This document shows positions 11,801 through 23,500 of a DNA stretch of 64,000 nucleotides, one piece after another. Made by a program: the position numbers and the translations under genes. A model generated the notes under the pieces. It was given only the letters and a program-made list of their open reading frames with translations. It did not search any database and was not told where the DNA came from. The stretch comes from Tilletia caries (lineage: Eukaryota; Basidiomycota; Exobasidiomycetes; Tilletiales; Tilletiaceae), in assembly GCA_032718865.1 (NCBI GenBank), contig JALUTQ010000033.1, positions 992,001 through 1,056,000 of the forward strand, in the 5' to 3' direction. How positions within the stretch are numbered: the stretch's first letter is position 1; each line of letters opens with the position of its first letter.

Positions 11801-14800
11801 CTCCGTTCCCATTCCCCCCCATACCCCGAGCTCGAGCCGCAGCAGCCGCAGCAGCAGCAGCAGCAGCAGCAGCCGCGCTCCCAACCCCTTCCCCCACCCA
11901 ACAAACGCAAATGATGACGCGCATCCTCCGGCCTGAATGGGACGCGCATGCCGCCCGTGTTCTCCGGGACGGACGGGAACGTGTCCGTGCGCGGGAGGGG
12001 AGGGAGATGGAGCCTGAGGAGGCGGGGGAGGTTGTTAGGGCTGGGATGGGGGCGTTTTTGAGGTCGAGGGGCTGGGCGGGACGGGTTGATGAGGTGCGGA
12101 GGGGGGTTGTTGGTGGTGGTGGTGCTGGTGCTGGTCCCCTTGCGGGTGCTAGTGGCAGCAGCGGCAGCGGCAGCCTCGGCAGCAGGGTAATCGCCGGCCG
12201 AGCGTTGGCGGTGTTGCCGGTTGAGCTTGCTGAAGGGGTGGCGGCGGCGGGGATGGAGGCGGTTCAGCCTGCGCCTTCGTCCTCTTCTTCTGCTCATCCT
12301 GCTGCGCCTGCGCCTGCTCAAGCTTCCTATCCAGACGTAGGTGAAGGACCAGCTTGGCTGACGACAGACCGAAGGACCCAGCTCGAAGCGTTACGAGCTA
12401 CGATCCACCGCGCCTGCTTCGCGGCAACGAGCGCGAACGACGCCATCCGCCACCTGCGGGACGTCTACCGACAAGTAGAGTTCGGCAATCAGGCGCCTGT
12501 GCGTGTGCATGGTCAGCCGCCGTCGTTGGATTCGGCGCCGCGGCCTGGGAGTGTTTCGTCGAGGGTGCGCTGGAGGCCACGGACCGATGGGGATGATGTC
12601 TTGTTCTCGGATGAGGATGAGGATTGGATCTTGAGTTCTGGGGATGAGATGGAGTCGAACGCGGACGCGGACGCGGGCGCGGGTGTGGGTGCGCAACCGG
12701 AGACGGAGAGGAGGACAAGGATCCCGGCGAGGTTGGTGGGTCGGCTCACGATGTTGGCTGATGAGTTGAGGGACGCGTTGGAGTTGGTTGATGTGGACTC
12801 GCTTACCAGTCCTGGTGGGGATGTTGATGTTGGGCGTGGTCTGACGGCGGCGGTGGCGACGGCGACGACAAGGGCTGCTGCTGCGGCGTCGGCGGCCTCT
12901 TCCTCAGGAGAAATGGTGAACGCGTCTACGACGTCGAACTCAACCCCATCGCTCCGTACGAATGCGATTGAGGTCGCCCAGGGGAGGAACGGCGAGGCGC
13001 AGCTTAGGACGATGCTAGCTCGGAATGGGATCGCTGCGGACCTAATCGAGCGATACGTCGCAGCCTTCCGCGCTCTCCAGACCAGCAGCAGTTCCCAACC
13101 GGGAATCGAGTCCTCCACCGACTCCGGCACGATGGCCACCGCGATCCTATTCAGCGCAGTGAACCTTCTCCAAGGCACCACGTTCGAGGCTGTGAGCTCG
13201 GGCTTGGCTTTTTCGACTTCGACGGCGGCAGCCGCTGGAGATCCTGCGCCCGCGGGTGCGGCGGAGCCGGAGAGGGAGGCGAGTATGAGGCAGCATTTGA
13301 CAATGGTTGGTGCGAGTGCGCAGAGGATCGCGCTGGCTGTGCTTGCTTTCCGGCGGGCTCCATCATCCTCGGCGTCGGCGTCGGGGTCGGCGTCGGCGTC
13401 TGCCCCTGTGGCGGGATCTTCTTCTGCAGCAGCTGCAGCAGCCATCACGCCAAGAGAGGAGACTCTCCAGAACGGCGAGGTGAATATGCGGATCGCCTTG
13501 ACGGAGCAAGGGTATGATGCGGCGCGGATCGAACGGCATGCGCAGGCTTATCGGTCTCTTACCACCGGCACTGGCGGTTCTTCGAGGACTGCTGGATCGG
13601 CACCCACGACGTCCACGGTGACTCCGTTTGCCTCGCGCAGAGTCGGAGGAGGGGGAGGGGGAGCCGACGTCGGCGCGACTCCGTTCGGCGCGACTCCAGT
13701 CGGGACTCCGGCTTCGTCATCCAGGAACGCGGCAGGCGCTGTGGATACCGAGGCGTCAACTCGGTCTGGGAACGATAGCACGCGTGATGCTCGTTTCACT
13801 ACTCACCCGCAACTTTTCACTTTTGGTGCTGGGGCCCGGGCTCGTGGCACGGCAGGTGAAGCCGGGTCGTCGGGGGAGACGTTCCCGTTTAGCTTCCAGC
13901 TACCGGCGCGAACGGCGGTTGCGACGTCGTCTTCGCCGTCGGCACTGCCGGCTGCAGCGGGTGATGGGGATGATGGCCAACTGACGCCGTTAGGCCGGTG
14001 GAGTCGGATTCATGAGTTGGCGGATCGGGGGCAGGGTGAGGATAGTATTCGGGCGGCTCTTACGAGCACGAACGGCGGTACCAGCAGTGCTCCTCGCCCA
14101 ACTGCTGGTGGTTCAACAGCATCGAGTTCCGAATATTGGCGAGCACGACGCTCGTCGTTGGCCCGCAGTCGGGGTCGGAGACTTCGTCCTGGGTCGACAG
14201 CGGCGGCGGCGGCGGGGGAGCCGGGACATCGGCCGGATATCAACTTTGTGGCGCGGATGCCTGCTTCTGTCGTCGCTGGTGGTGGTGGTGAGGGTTCGCC
14301 ATCTACATCCATGCCCGCCTCTACATCCTCGCCAGCTCCAGTCCCGGCTCCGAATCCAGCGTCTGTTCATACTTCAGCATCTTCCGATTTGCCAACCTCG
14401 TCTTCGACTTCGGGGTCCACGACTGCAGTTGCATCTGGCCCATCTTCAGGTGATGTCGGACCTGAGCCAACAGCGATTACGAATTTGCTGAGGAGTCTTG
14501 GCGATGAGACTCTCAGGTCAACCAGCGCGTATGCCAGTGCTGTTGCAGTATTCGGCAATGCTGCTACCGTGCTGGCTGAGGATGCGGCAGTACTGCGGGG
14601 GCGTCCGCGGCAACTGCAAATTCAATTGCTCAACAACATTATCGACATGCTGAACATTCGGAGGGAGCTTACGCGTCGCCAGCTGGAGGACGTGGAAAAT
14701 CCATCGGGCAACAACGATGGCGGAGCTGCTTCTGCCACCACTACCTCTTCGACCTCACCGCCCTCTGGCTCCCGCACTACACTTGCGGCGGCGCTGCGTC

Positions 14801-16501
14801 TGTACCAGGATACCGTCAACCGATTCGAGCGCACACGCACGGAGCTTGAGCGTGGGACGGCGGCCAGACGTGAGGAGGAGCGGGCTCTGCTCCGAGAGCG
14901 GGAGTTGACGGTCCAGGCGCAGAGAGCGGCGTTGACTGCGTCTCATATTGCCTCTCGCGATCGAGCGGTAAACGCTTCTAATGCCGGGTCCGGGTCCGCT
15001 GGTGCGACGAGGGCACAGCCGACGGAACAGCGCTTGGCACCGGGTGAGAGGTGGAATTCGCTTGCAGGCGGTACTTGTCCGATGTGTCGGAGTGCTATTT
15101 CTGGGTTCAATGTCGATTGCGATCCGCTCCCTCGTGGTCGCTCAACGACGACTACTGCAACAGGCGAGAGTGCATCGCCTTTTACCCTCGGTCTCACGTC
15201 CTCGTCCATGTCTACGACAACGGCAATTGTCAATGGTCGCTCTACTACGGCGTCATCTAGTCGCGATCGGCTCGCGCCTATTCGGGCTCTGCGTGGTCTG
15301 CGCTTCTCGGTCGGTATTCCTGCCGATCAGGCCGACTTTATTCAGTCTAGTGCTATGGCTGCTGCCATGGCCGCCGAGGAGGTGGAAAGGGATGCCGACA
15401 CGGCCGAGCCGGCTGCAAAGCGGGTGAAGCGTGAGTTTGGCGATGCGCCGTTTAGAGGGTTGGGGAAAGCTAATGGCAAGGGTGAGTAACACGAGTTTGC
15501 TTCGCCTGCGACTGTTTAGAATGTCCTGTTTGCTTACAACCGCGTTCTTGGTCATCACAGTCCCAGAATCGATCAATCCTCGCTTGACGACGACTGATGC
15601 AGCGGGCTTCAGCCGTCCTGTGCCTTCGCCTGCTGGTGTTGGTGCAGCGGCGACGGCGACGGCGACGGATGCAACTCCTGCTACCATCAACCCGAGCAGG
15701 TTAGTTCAAGTGAGCAGTGTGGCGGGACGCCCGTTCCGGATGCTGCCTCGACGCGCCTTCTTGCCTAGACGGGATGATGCGATGACGGCAGCTGGCGCGG
15801 TGGCAAGATCAGAGGACAGCATCGCGGGCGCGGTACTGGCTGATGTTGTTCTGGAAGCCGCTGCTCCAGCTCAGCCGGCTTCTTCATCACGGCGCGCGCT
15901 TGCTCCGAACGTGCTCCACGGTCAAACCCAAGATGGCAGTTCGAGCACAGCCGCGATCGTGCTCGACGACGATAGTGACGACCTCAACGACGAGCTCGAC
16001 GCTGTTGTGATGGTAGCTGCTACCGTGGATCTTCTTGCGGCGCGGAGGGAGAGAGAGTTGCCAAGTAGCGAGAACGATCCGCTGTCTCCACTCAATCATG
16101 TCCGAACACCTGGATTTGCTCCGAGCGGCGGGGCCCAATTGGCACCTCTGCCAGCGCGCGAAGAAAGCGGTGGCATTGCGGTCGGAGAGTCGTCATCTGC
16201 ACCGAACCGCAATGAGGAGCAAGTGGCAGGTATGCGGCTGCTGCGAAGGCCAGGCAGCGGCACCGTAGGCGTCTCGGCGGCTGGGGCATCATCCTCGTCG
16301 TCATCATCATCGTCGATCACCCCGCTGGCGTCTCGGACGGGCTCGGACGAAGATGGGGCCGAGTCGGCAGCAGCGAACGGGAATAATGCGGCACCGCTGA
16401 CTACTCGGCCTCGCAAGCGTCGTCGTACTGCGGACGATGATGGGGAAGAGGACCGTCTTGTGGACGAGGCGATCCGGTACGGACACCTCCCGTCTATTTG
16501 A
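8625..16501 (+). CDS. Giant low-complexity RING-finger protein with split zinc ligands
   Basis: Four exons, 8625-9141, 9216-10354, 10441-15481 and 15561-16501, join in phase to 2,545 residues. The N-terminus is Ser-rich with (DN)n and (TS)n tracts. CPIC at residues 159-162 and CGHLFCGDC at 174-182 supply the first six ligands of a C3HC4 RING. The expected last C-x2-C is absent nearby; CPMCRSAI occurs at 2098-2101. The intervening ~1,900 residues are mostly Ala/Ser/Gly/Asp/Arg-rich, with EEAAENVRRAQA coiled-coil repeats, poly-Asp tracts, poly-Ala, and three helical repeats near 1403, 1498 and 1564. The C-terminus has a basic PRKRRR nuclear-signal-like stretch. By RING class it should be a ubiquitin ligase; substrate unknown. 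Two adjacent genes is the alternative, but the phase-0 intron at 10355-10440 and the complementary half-motifs favour one. Confidence 0.68.
8758..8947 (+). repeat. Coding hexanucleotide microsatellites (GACAAC and CTCGAC)
   Basis: A GACAAC array at about 8758-8811 encodes alternating Asp-Asn. A CTCGAC array at about 8885-8947 encodes alternating Thr-Ser. Both lie in exon 1 of the RING gene, are in frame, and are likely length-variable between strains. Confidence 0.85.
12991..13560 (+). repeat. Three diverged helical repeats in the RING protein insert
   Basis: Segments starting at 12991, 13276 and 13474 encode related ~30-residue units: LRTMLARNGIAADLIERYVA, MRQHLTMVGASAQRIALAVL and MRIALTEQGYDAARIERHAQ. 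Each is followed by AFRAL, AFRRA or AYRSL. The pattern (hydrophobic-R-x2-L, Gly, I at +14, A-[FY]-R) suggests a compact helical module, vaguely UBA-like in size. The family is not recognised. Confidence 0.6.
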
Positions 16502-17220
16502 TTTTCACGTTTTTCCAATCATATGTTTTTGGTCCTTGTGAGCATTGTTGCACTACCCCCCTTTGTCGGTGTGGTCTGCGAGAGCTATCTTATGATTGCC
16601 ACATCGCCTCTATTTTGTCCTATCTCTGAGCAACGTTACAGGCGTTCCAAGTTGGCAGCGGATACTCAGGCTGCACATTGCGGCCTTGCCTTCCCAAACT
16701 CATCGTCCACTTCAGATCGATGCAGCGCCGTCACTTGCGCAGGTTGGCCTCATCTCTGATGTCTTCCTCGACGTCTCCTACCCACCACGACAGCTCCTTT
16801 TTGGGAGGCTCCAAGGAAGAATCGACCATTCTCCTTCTCCCTCCGACCCAAGAATCCTTTGCCTGGTGGGTTTGTTTGTTTGGTATCGTTTCCTGCCCCG
16901 TTGTGGTTAGGTAAGCGGTATCGCATTCCATTCTTCGATGCCACATCTCATTAACAAACAAATGCCTCACGGTTGAACATGTCTACGTGTTGACAGACAT
17001 TCGCAACGCGCTGAGCAGAAACATCACGCGATTTACTCTATCATGAGGCCTCGTGGCGAAAGACGTTGACTTTCTACTCATCTCCAGCGCTCCCGTCCAA
17101 TCCATTTCCTCTTCCCTTCCACCACCATCCCACATTCCCACCTCTACTTCGTGCCTACCAGCCATTCCCTAACCTACATACCGTATCCAACTACCTCACC
17201 ATACCAGCTAATCATCCAGC
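16502..17220. other. Intergenic, no gene recognised
   Basis: This is the 3' end of the RING gene and the leader of the next gene. Only short ORFs without motifs occur. The last 120 bp are CT/CCAC-rich, as expected for a leader. Confidence 0.5.
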
Positions 17221-19975
17221 ATGTCTTCTCTGCCCATCCCTAACACACTCCCCGTTGACAGCGAGGCCCACCGCCTCGCCGTCTTCACGCTGCAACAGCT
17301 CGCCAGCAAGACGAAGGCGATCAAGAGTGCTCTCGAATACGGCCCCGTCTTGCGGGCGACTCTCGAGAACCCTTTCGAGGATCTCGTTCCCTCTGTCACA
17401 AACCTTCTCCTTGCCAGCAAGCTGCAGAACCTTACTCTCTCTGCTGGCAAGGCCAATTCGGCCCTTTCGAAGATCGTCCGTCAAGGCTGCCAAGCAAGCG
17501 TCTCGTTTGTTGGAAACGTTCAGTGCCGACTACACCGATGCTGTTACGGCTATTGACGCATACGCCTCCAGCTCCGGCACGTCTACTACTGCCCTATTCT
17601 CGGGGTGAGTCCTTCCTCTCGCACAGATCATTGCGCTTCTCTCCATTGCAACGAGCAAAGAGGCAATCAACTGACTGTCATCTTCATTGTCGATGTGTGT
17701 TATGGCTTCTTATCACAGACGTCAAGTGTTCCCATCCAAGACAACGACGCTCCTGCCCCTTGCCGTCCACGGCGAGGACCTCAGCTTTGAGAGTGAGTGC
17801 AGGATTCGGGAGCATTCATTGCCATGAGGTCGAATCCGAGGTCTGACCATTAGCTCCACACCTTCTTTCTCTTCCTTTCTGGCTTCATTTCACGCTTTCT
17901 CAGAGGACCTATGCACGGGTCCCGCTCTTCGCGAAGAGCCTCCCGCAACATCAGACCCCGCCGAGCAGAACACGCACAAGGTCGCCGCCAAGAAGACGCC
18001 CGGCGCTGCTCCACGGATTTGTATGACTCCGTCGACCCCGACTGTCGATATCTGGAGCCCGGTTGTGCAAATGCAACCTGGTCACCTCCAACCTGTCGCC
18101 CTTGCTGTGTCGACCTCAAGCGTGGTCTTTCAGCAGCCGTTCAAGATCCTCCGAGCTGATGCTCAAACGACTGGCCCTGCTTCATCCGATGCTCATTCCA
18201 AGGAGACCGGTGCTCGCCCAAAGTCGTCATCCTCCCGTACGAAGACGGCCGGCAAAATCTGTGCGACGAAGCGCCGGGAGCTCGACCAGGAGGATCTGCT
18301 ACGGTACAGACAAGGGAAGGTCGCCGCTGCTACAACTACGACCTTTGGCGCTACTGCTCCTGCTGCTATTCCTGGGCCGTCCCGCCAGCTCGCCATGGAT
18401 CAAGCCTGTGCTGCCGCGGCGCCGTCCAGGCAAGAAAGGACCGCCGCCCCAGTCAAGGCTCTGAAGATCACGAAGCCGACCACAGCAAAGCCCAAAGCAC
18501 GACTTGAGAAGGCGAAGCCGACCAAGTTCGAGGTCTATCAGGATTCACCAGAAGTCAGCAGGGCTGTTCCGTCCAAGCTGAGCGTCTACCAAGACTCGCC
18601 ACAGGCAGGACCACCCGAACCAATTCAGAGGACGGATGCTGTCGAAGATGTCGTCCATGAGGACTCACTCGGCTTCGGTCCTCCCCGAACATCCAAGACG
18701 ACCGGCTCGGTCAAAATTGATCGTCACGATGAAACCCTCGAATTCGGTCCACCTCCGGTAGTCAAGAAGGCTGCTTATTCTGCTGGACCATCTCGGCAGC
18801 TTGGCGCGGCTCAAGACCGGGATCTTCCAGCGTCATCTAGGCAGGCAGTGACTGCTGCCCCAGTGAGGTCTCTGAGCAAGCAGAAACCGACAGCGACGAC
18901 GACAAAGCCAAAGGTCCGAGTTCGGAAAGCAAAGCCGACGAAGCCGTCAAAGCGTGGTGCATTCCTTGAATTGCCCACGTTTTTCCCATCGAAGCTGGTT
19001 GTCTACCAGGACTCGCCGGAAGCAGGAGGACCACCACGGCAACATCACACGACAGGTGCAGTCGAGGATCTTGTCCATGAGGACTCCCTCGGCTTCGGTC
19101 CTCCTCGGACAGCAAATACGACCGGCCCGGTCGACCCTGTTCCTCACGAAGACTCCCTTGGCTTCGGTCCTCCTCGCGCAGCTAAGCAGAATGTGGTAGC
19201 CAAGCCCACGATCCGCCAGAACCGTCCTGTCGCTGGACCATCACAGCAGCCCAAGATCGCCATGCCTGCAAAGCCGTCCAAGTTCGAGGACTCCCTATGT
19301 GAATCTCCCGGGGCCTCTCCGTGCGTCATGCGCACACGACTGGACAAAGGCAAAGAGCGAAGGATCTCCGGTATGGTCACGCCTCCTCTTGCGTTCTGCT
19401 CAGATGGCGAAGAAGGTGCGACGTCAATCAACCAAAGTACCAAGAAGGATGACCGGACGATCGTCAAATGGTCTGTTAGGACCCCTCCTTTGACGCCACC
19501 GCGGCGGGCATGCACAACAAGGCATTCCGCTCAGCAGATTGCTGCTCCATTTGTCACTCCTCCGCCGCGATTGCGACCCACGATCGCACCTGCAGCTGCC
19601 ATACCGACTCAGCAAGCGGGTGAGGAAGCGACACTGCGGGCGGCCACTGCAGCAGTTGCGCCTGTACGACGTCCGCTAGGTGTCAGGGAGGTTCCCGAGC
19701 CCGAGTCCGAGCCCGAGACCGAGGAGCTCGCGGATGAGCCCTCCGTTTCCCGCGTCGAGCCGGTCCGAGAAGAGAGAGCTCCGATCATCGAGGTCGCGAG
19801 GGTGAAAGCTTGGAACATCGAGGTCACGAGGGTGAAAACTTGGAACGGGCTTTACCAAATCCAAGTTTGTAGGGGCAGGGAAGGTCCAGCTCCAGAGCCA
19901 TTACCTCCTGTGTGCAAACCGTGTAAGCGCGTTAAGCTGCCCCCGCTCTACATTTCGTCCAGAACTGTGCGATGA
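17221..19975 (+). CDS. Unrecognised basic protein with repeated VYQDSP and EDSLGFGPPR motifs; apparent frameshift
   Basis: Exons 17221-17604, 17719-17792 and 17904-19975 fit in phase only if one surplus base is ignored near 17475-17485. There the good reading switches from the start frame (..AGKANSALSKI) to the next frame (SVKAAKQASRLLETFSADYT). With that correction the product is about 842 residues; as printed it stops after 111. The first ~120 residues look helical. The remainder is Pro/Lys/Thr-rich and basic, with VYQDSP three times, EDSLGFGPPR three times plus one diverged copy (ETLEFGPPP), and an internal duplication of roughly 140 residues (about 18430-18760 versus 18840-19190). The C-terminus has CKPCKRVKLPP, like a nuclear-localisation signal. 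No catalytic domain and no signal peptide were seen. Repeated SP-containing motifs suggest phospho-regulated docking sites, which is inference. Confidence 0.55.
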
Positions 19976-20556
19976 CTTCTGTAGTCATCGTCCTTCCTCA
20001 AGTGCACTGTATCCTATACCCTCTGGCCTCACAGCCCGTTACCGTCTTGTGCGCTCCAACCTCGCCTCCTTATCCTGTGCATTTTTCCGTGTTTCCGTTC
20101 CCTGACAATCGATCTGGTGTTTCCGTTCTCCGACAACAAAGATGAATGGCCTCGACACTAAATCTTGTGGGAAGTGATCTATAACACAGGGAACATTTGG
20201 AACGAATCCGGAGCGTAGTGACTGTCACAGCGATTAAGCAGAGCAGGAGAAGACTCGCACTCGCTTTATCCCCCCCAAGCTGGCCACAGCGCGGAAAGAC
20301 GCTTCGCCACTGTCAGCAGCAAATGCGCGATCTGTCCACCGGTCTTCACCGCTCACGCTCGAGCTCAAGCGGACCTTAGGCAAAGCGATCCATCACCTGA
20401 GCGCGTTTGTGTTTGACCCTCAGCCGTCTGGCTCTTACGAATCGTGTCGAATCGTCGTGAAGAAAGTAATCCGACACCCCGTTTTACTGATTTGCGCAGT
20501 TGATGTGTTCCATACAAGATATGGGTGCATGACCGCGCTATCACGGCGAGTGAGTG
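19976..20556. other. Intergenic between convergent genes
   Basis: No ORF with recognisable features; it separates the 3' ends of the VYQDSP-repeat gene and MSH5. Confidence 0.5.
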
Positions 20557-23500
20557 CTAGCAGGCGGCCATGATTCGCGCCAAGCCCTCCCGTATCAGAT
20601 CAGGGTAGTTTGAGCCGCCGGCGTCCGTATCCGTCACGTCTAACCCATCTAGCTGATCTTCAACCAGCTCCCACTCGAGAAAAGCACGCATCCTTCGCTC
20701 TGCCACTTCCACCTTGGCCTGCTCTTCCTGTCGTCGAAGCTGCGCTGCCCTTCCGGCCTCCGACAGCTCTTCGCCACCCGAGATCGAGTCTGCATGTCCG
20801 CGCTGGCTCGTTCGTTTCACCTTCGAGTTTGAGCTGGGTGTGTCGTCTTCCAGAAGGAGAGCAGCGAGGTTGTGCGTACGGGCCAGCTCGGCGACGTGCT
20901 CTGCTCGCTGGACGACGTCTTCTGGTACAAGAAAGACTCTGGCGAGGTGAGCAGCATTGGAGGTGAGAGCCAAGCCTGGAGCCAATCTGCATGAGAGTCA
21001 TACGGTCGAGAGTAGCGGACAGGTCAGTACTCCCTCGAAAATGTGAGAAGGAAGTGCATAGAGTCATACTGACCGGAACAGGAATACCATCTCGTCCCCA
21101 GGAGCGCGCACCGAACCGTTTGCTGTGCTATCGTCCGTGAACATGACTTCCATGTGTGCCGTCTGAAAAGGCAAGCTGTCGGGTAAAACGGCGGGATGGA
21201 AAGCCTCTACAAGAAAGCAAGCATCAGCATGATCGCCACCCTTGTGCTTTCCAGTCCATTGCTCACCATGGAAATGTGTCGCTACAACTGTCTTGGGGCA
21301 GCCTTCAGGACGCTCAAGCAGGTGCCGAACCGTGGCCGCAAAAAGGGCCGCTCCATCTGAACGTGTCAATCTTTCAGCTTCAGTTACTTACTATGAAGCA
21401 GCGATGCGTAATTGCTGATGCTCACCAGTAGCATCCGTGCCCTTCCCAATCTCGTCAAAGAGAACAAGCGACCGTGGTGTGCATTGGCGCAGCGCAAAGC
21501 CGACCTGCGAAACATCCAGCAGGAACGAGCTCTGCAATCTGCTCACGGAGTGTCGTGCCTGAATGCTTGTGAGAACTGCGGGAACTCGAGAGGTTTGGGT
21601 TAGACGAGGAAAGACATCAGAATTATGAGCAGCTCAAATTTCTTACTTTGATCACAGATCCCGATGCGAGCTCCCTCGGCTGGGACGAACGAGCCGACGT
21701 GCGCAAGCAAGCTAGAAGAAGACAATAGTATAGACTCGATCAGCCCAATAAATGCGCGCTCGACTCGGAGATGGACCTCACACAATGAGAGCAATTTGCT
21801 TCAGGTAAATGCTTTTCCCTGACCCATTACTGTAAGATAACACCTCAGTAATCAGTCAGCTGCGTACTATTGCCCTTTCGGAAAACATCTGGCTTACTCA
21901 CGATCCAGTGACCACCAGCAAGCTTTTCGCCCCCTGAATCTGTTCGATTCCCGCTGAATCGTCTCCTTCCTGGCTGAATGGAATCCCTCCTTGAAGGTAT
22001 GCATCATTCGGGACCTGTTCATCCCGAGTCGATGGTTCAGCTCCTTTAATGAAAACAGGGATGTAGCCGCCAACTCACAAAGCTGTCGACTGTCAGTTCC
22101 TGCAAGGCGTGTCTACCCTGGTAGATCTCGATCACGTTCTCTTGAGTCATCTCTGGGCAAACCCAGCCAAAACGAGCAGCTGCCTCTGCAAGGGCGAGAA
22201 GGCTGCATCCAGAGAGTGTCAGAGTATACAAGTTCTTCAGAATGTCTCACGCTCCTCTCTTGAAAACGTCTAAGCTCACCAGTCTAGCTCCGCGAAGAGA
22301 TCCGCTATCTGCAGCAAGACCGATGCATGCTGGCAAATGGCTTCCTGAAGTGCGAACAGGTGCTCGATCTCTCGCTCGACGATGAAAGTGTGGATATCTG
22401 AAGGAGAGCGCAAGCATGGAATAAGCGTCATGTAACCACGTGCGTGAGCTCAGAGCACTTACCACCCAGATGCGTATCCATGTCGCGCATCTTGTCGCCC
22501 TTGAAGTACATTCTATGAGCGCAGCATGGTCAGCGTTAGGTTACTCGAATCGTGCTTCTAACGGTGCATGTAAGCCACGTACGCGTTCTCGCTTGCAAAC
22601 TGGAAGTCCCATCCATCTAGCGTCGGCAGCTGGTCGGACATGTCCTCCGTAACAGGGATAGCCAAGAGATACCCTTTGGGAAGATCAGCCCACCTTCAGT
22701 CTTCATTAGATTGAGCGTAAGGTAAGTGCAGCGGGCTCGAGCTCACCAAGCTGGGGAAAGTAACAAACCGTTCTTCGGCGCGCAAAATAAAGGCAAATAA
22801 GTGCTGAAGTCCGCCTCGGACGCAGTCGCAAGAAACAAGCTCACATCTCCTTGAACGTCGGATCCACATCCGGCCGGATGTCTTGAGCGATCTTGTTGAG
22901 CAGGTCTGGCAGGCCTGCATAGAGCTGCTTCCACTGGTCGAGCTCCTCGTCGTATCCAATCTTGATGCAGAGCCGGGACTCGGAAGCACTGGGATTGGAA
23001 ATACGAGTATATCAGATAATCGACAAGCTAGACCGTCTCGGTTCGAAAGACCTAGAATCAGTCACCTCTCATCGAAGTCGATCTGAGGAAACATGATTTG
23101 TCAACAAGGCGTGTCCACTGTCAAGGTAGTGAGCATCGACGGAGAATGACAACTCACAATTCCCGCGATGTTCTGGGAGCAGAAGTTAAGAACCTTCTTG
23201 TCGCACATTGCCTTTGCCTGCAATAAAGATTTGCCGGTGAGCCACGAAAGCAATAAGCAGTGCTCTCGAACTCTTTCGAAATAACCTTGTCTACGACCTC
23301 GACCGGCTCTTCGACTGAGAGGTCCAAAATCGCCTCGCGTATGATGAGCGCATGGTAGCAGAACTGGGAAAGGGAGAGAACGTTAAGTGAATGCGCTTTT
23401 CGCCAGAACAAATGCATTCAGAGGCAATGCTGACCTTCAATACTGCTTTCCAATCCAAGAGTCTTGCCGTCCCATTGAGAAGTTTGGTCACCATGACCGG

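Noticed and set aside
12513..13448. 311-codon minus-strand frame
   Set aside because: It lies wholly opposite the RING gene exon 3; low-complexity GC-rich sequence produces long antisense frames.
10474..15489. A separate gene starting at the ATG at 10474
   Set aside because: The intron 10355-10440 joins it in phase to the upstream RING half, and the CPMC half-motif complements that half; a single gene is simpler.
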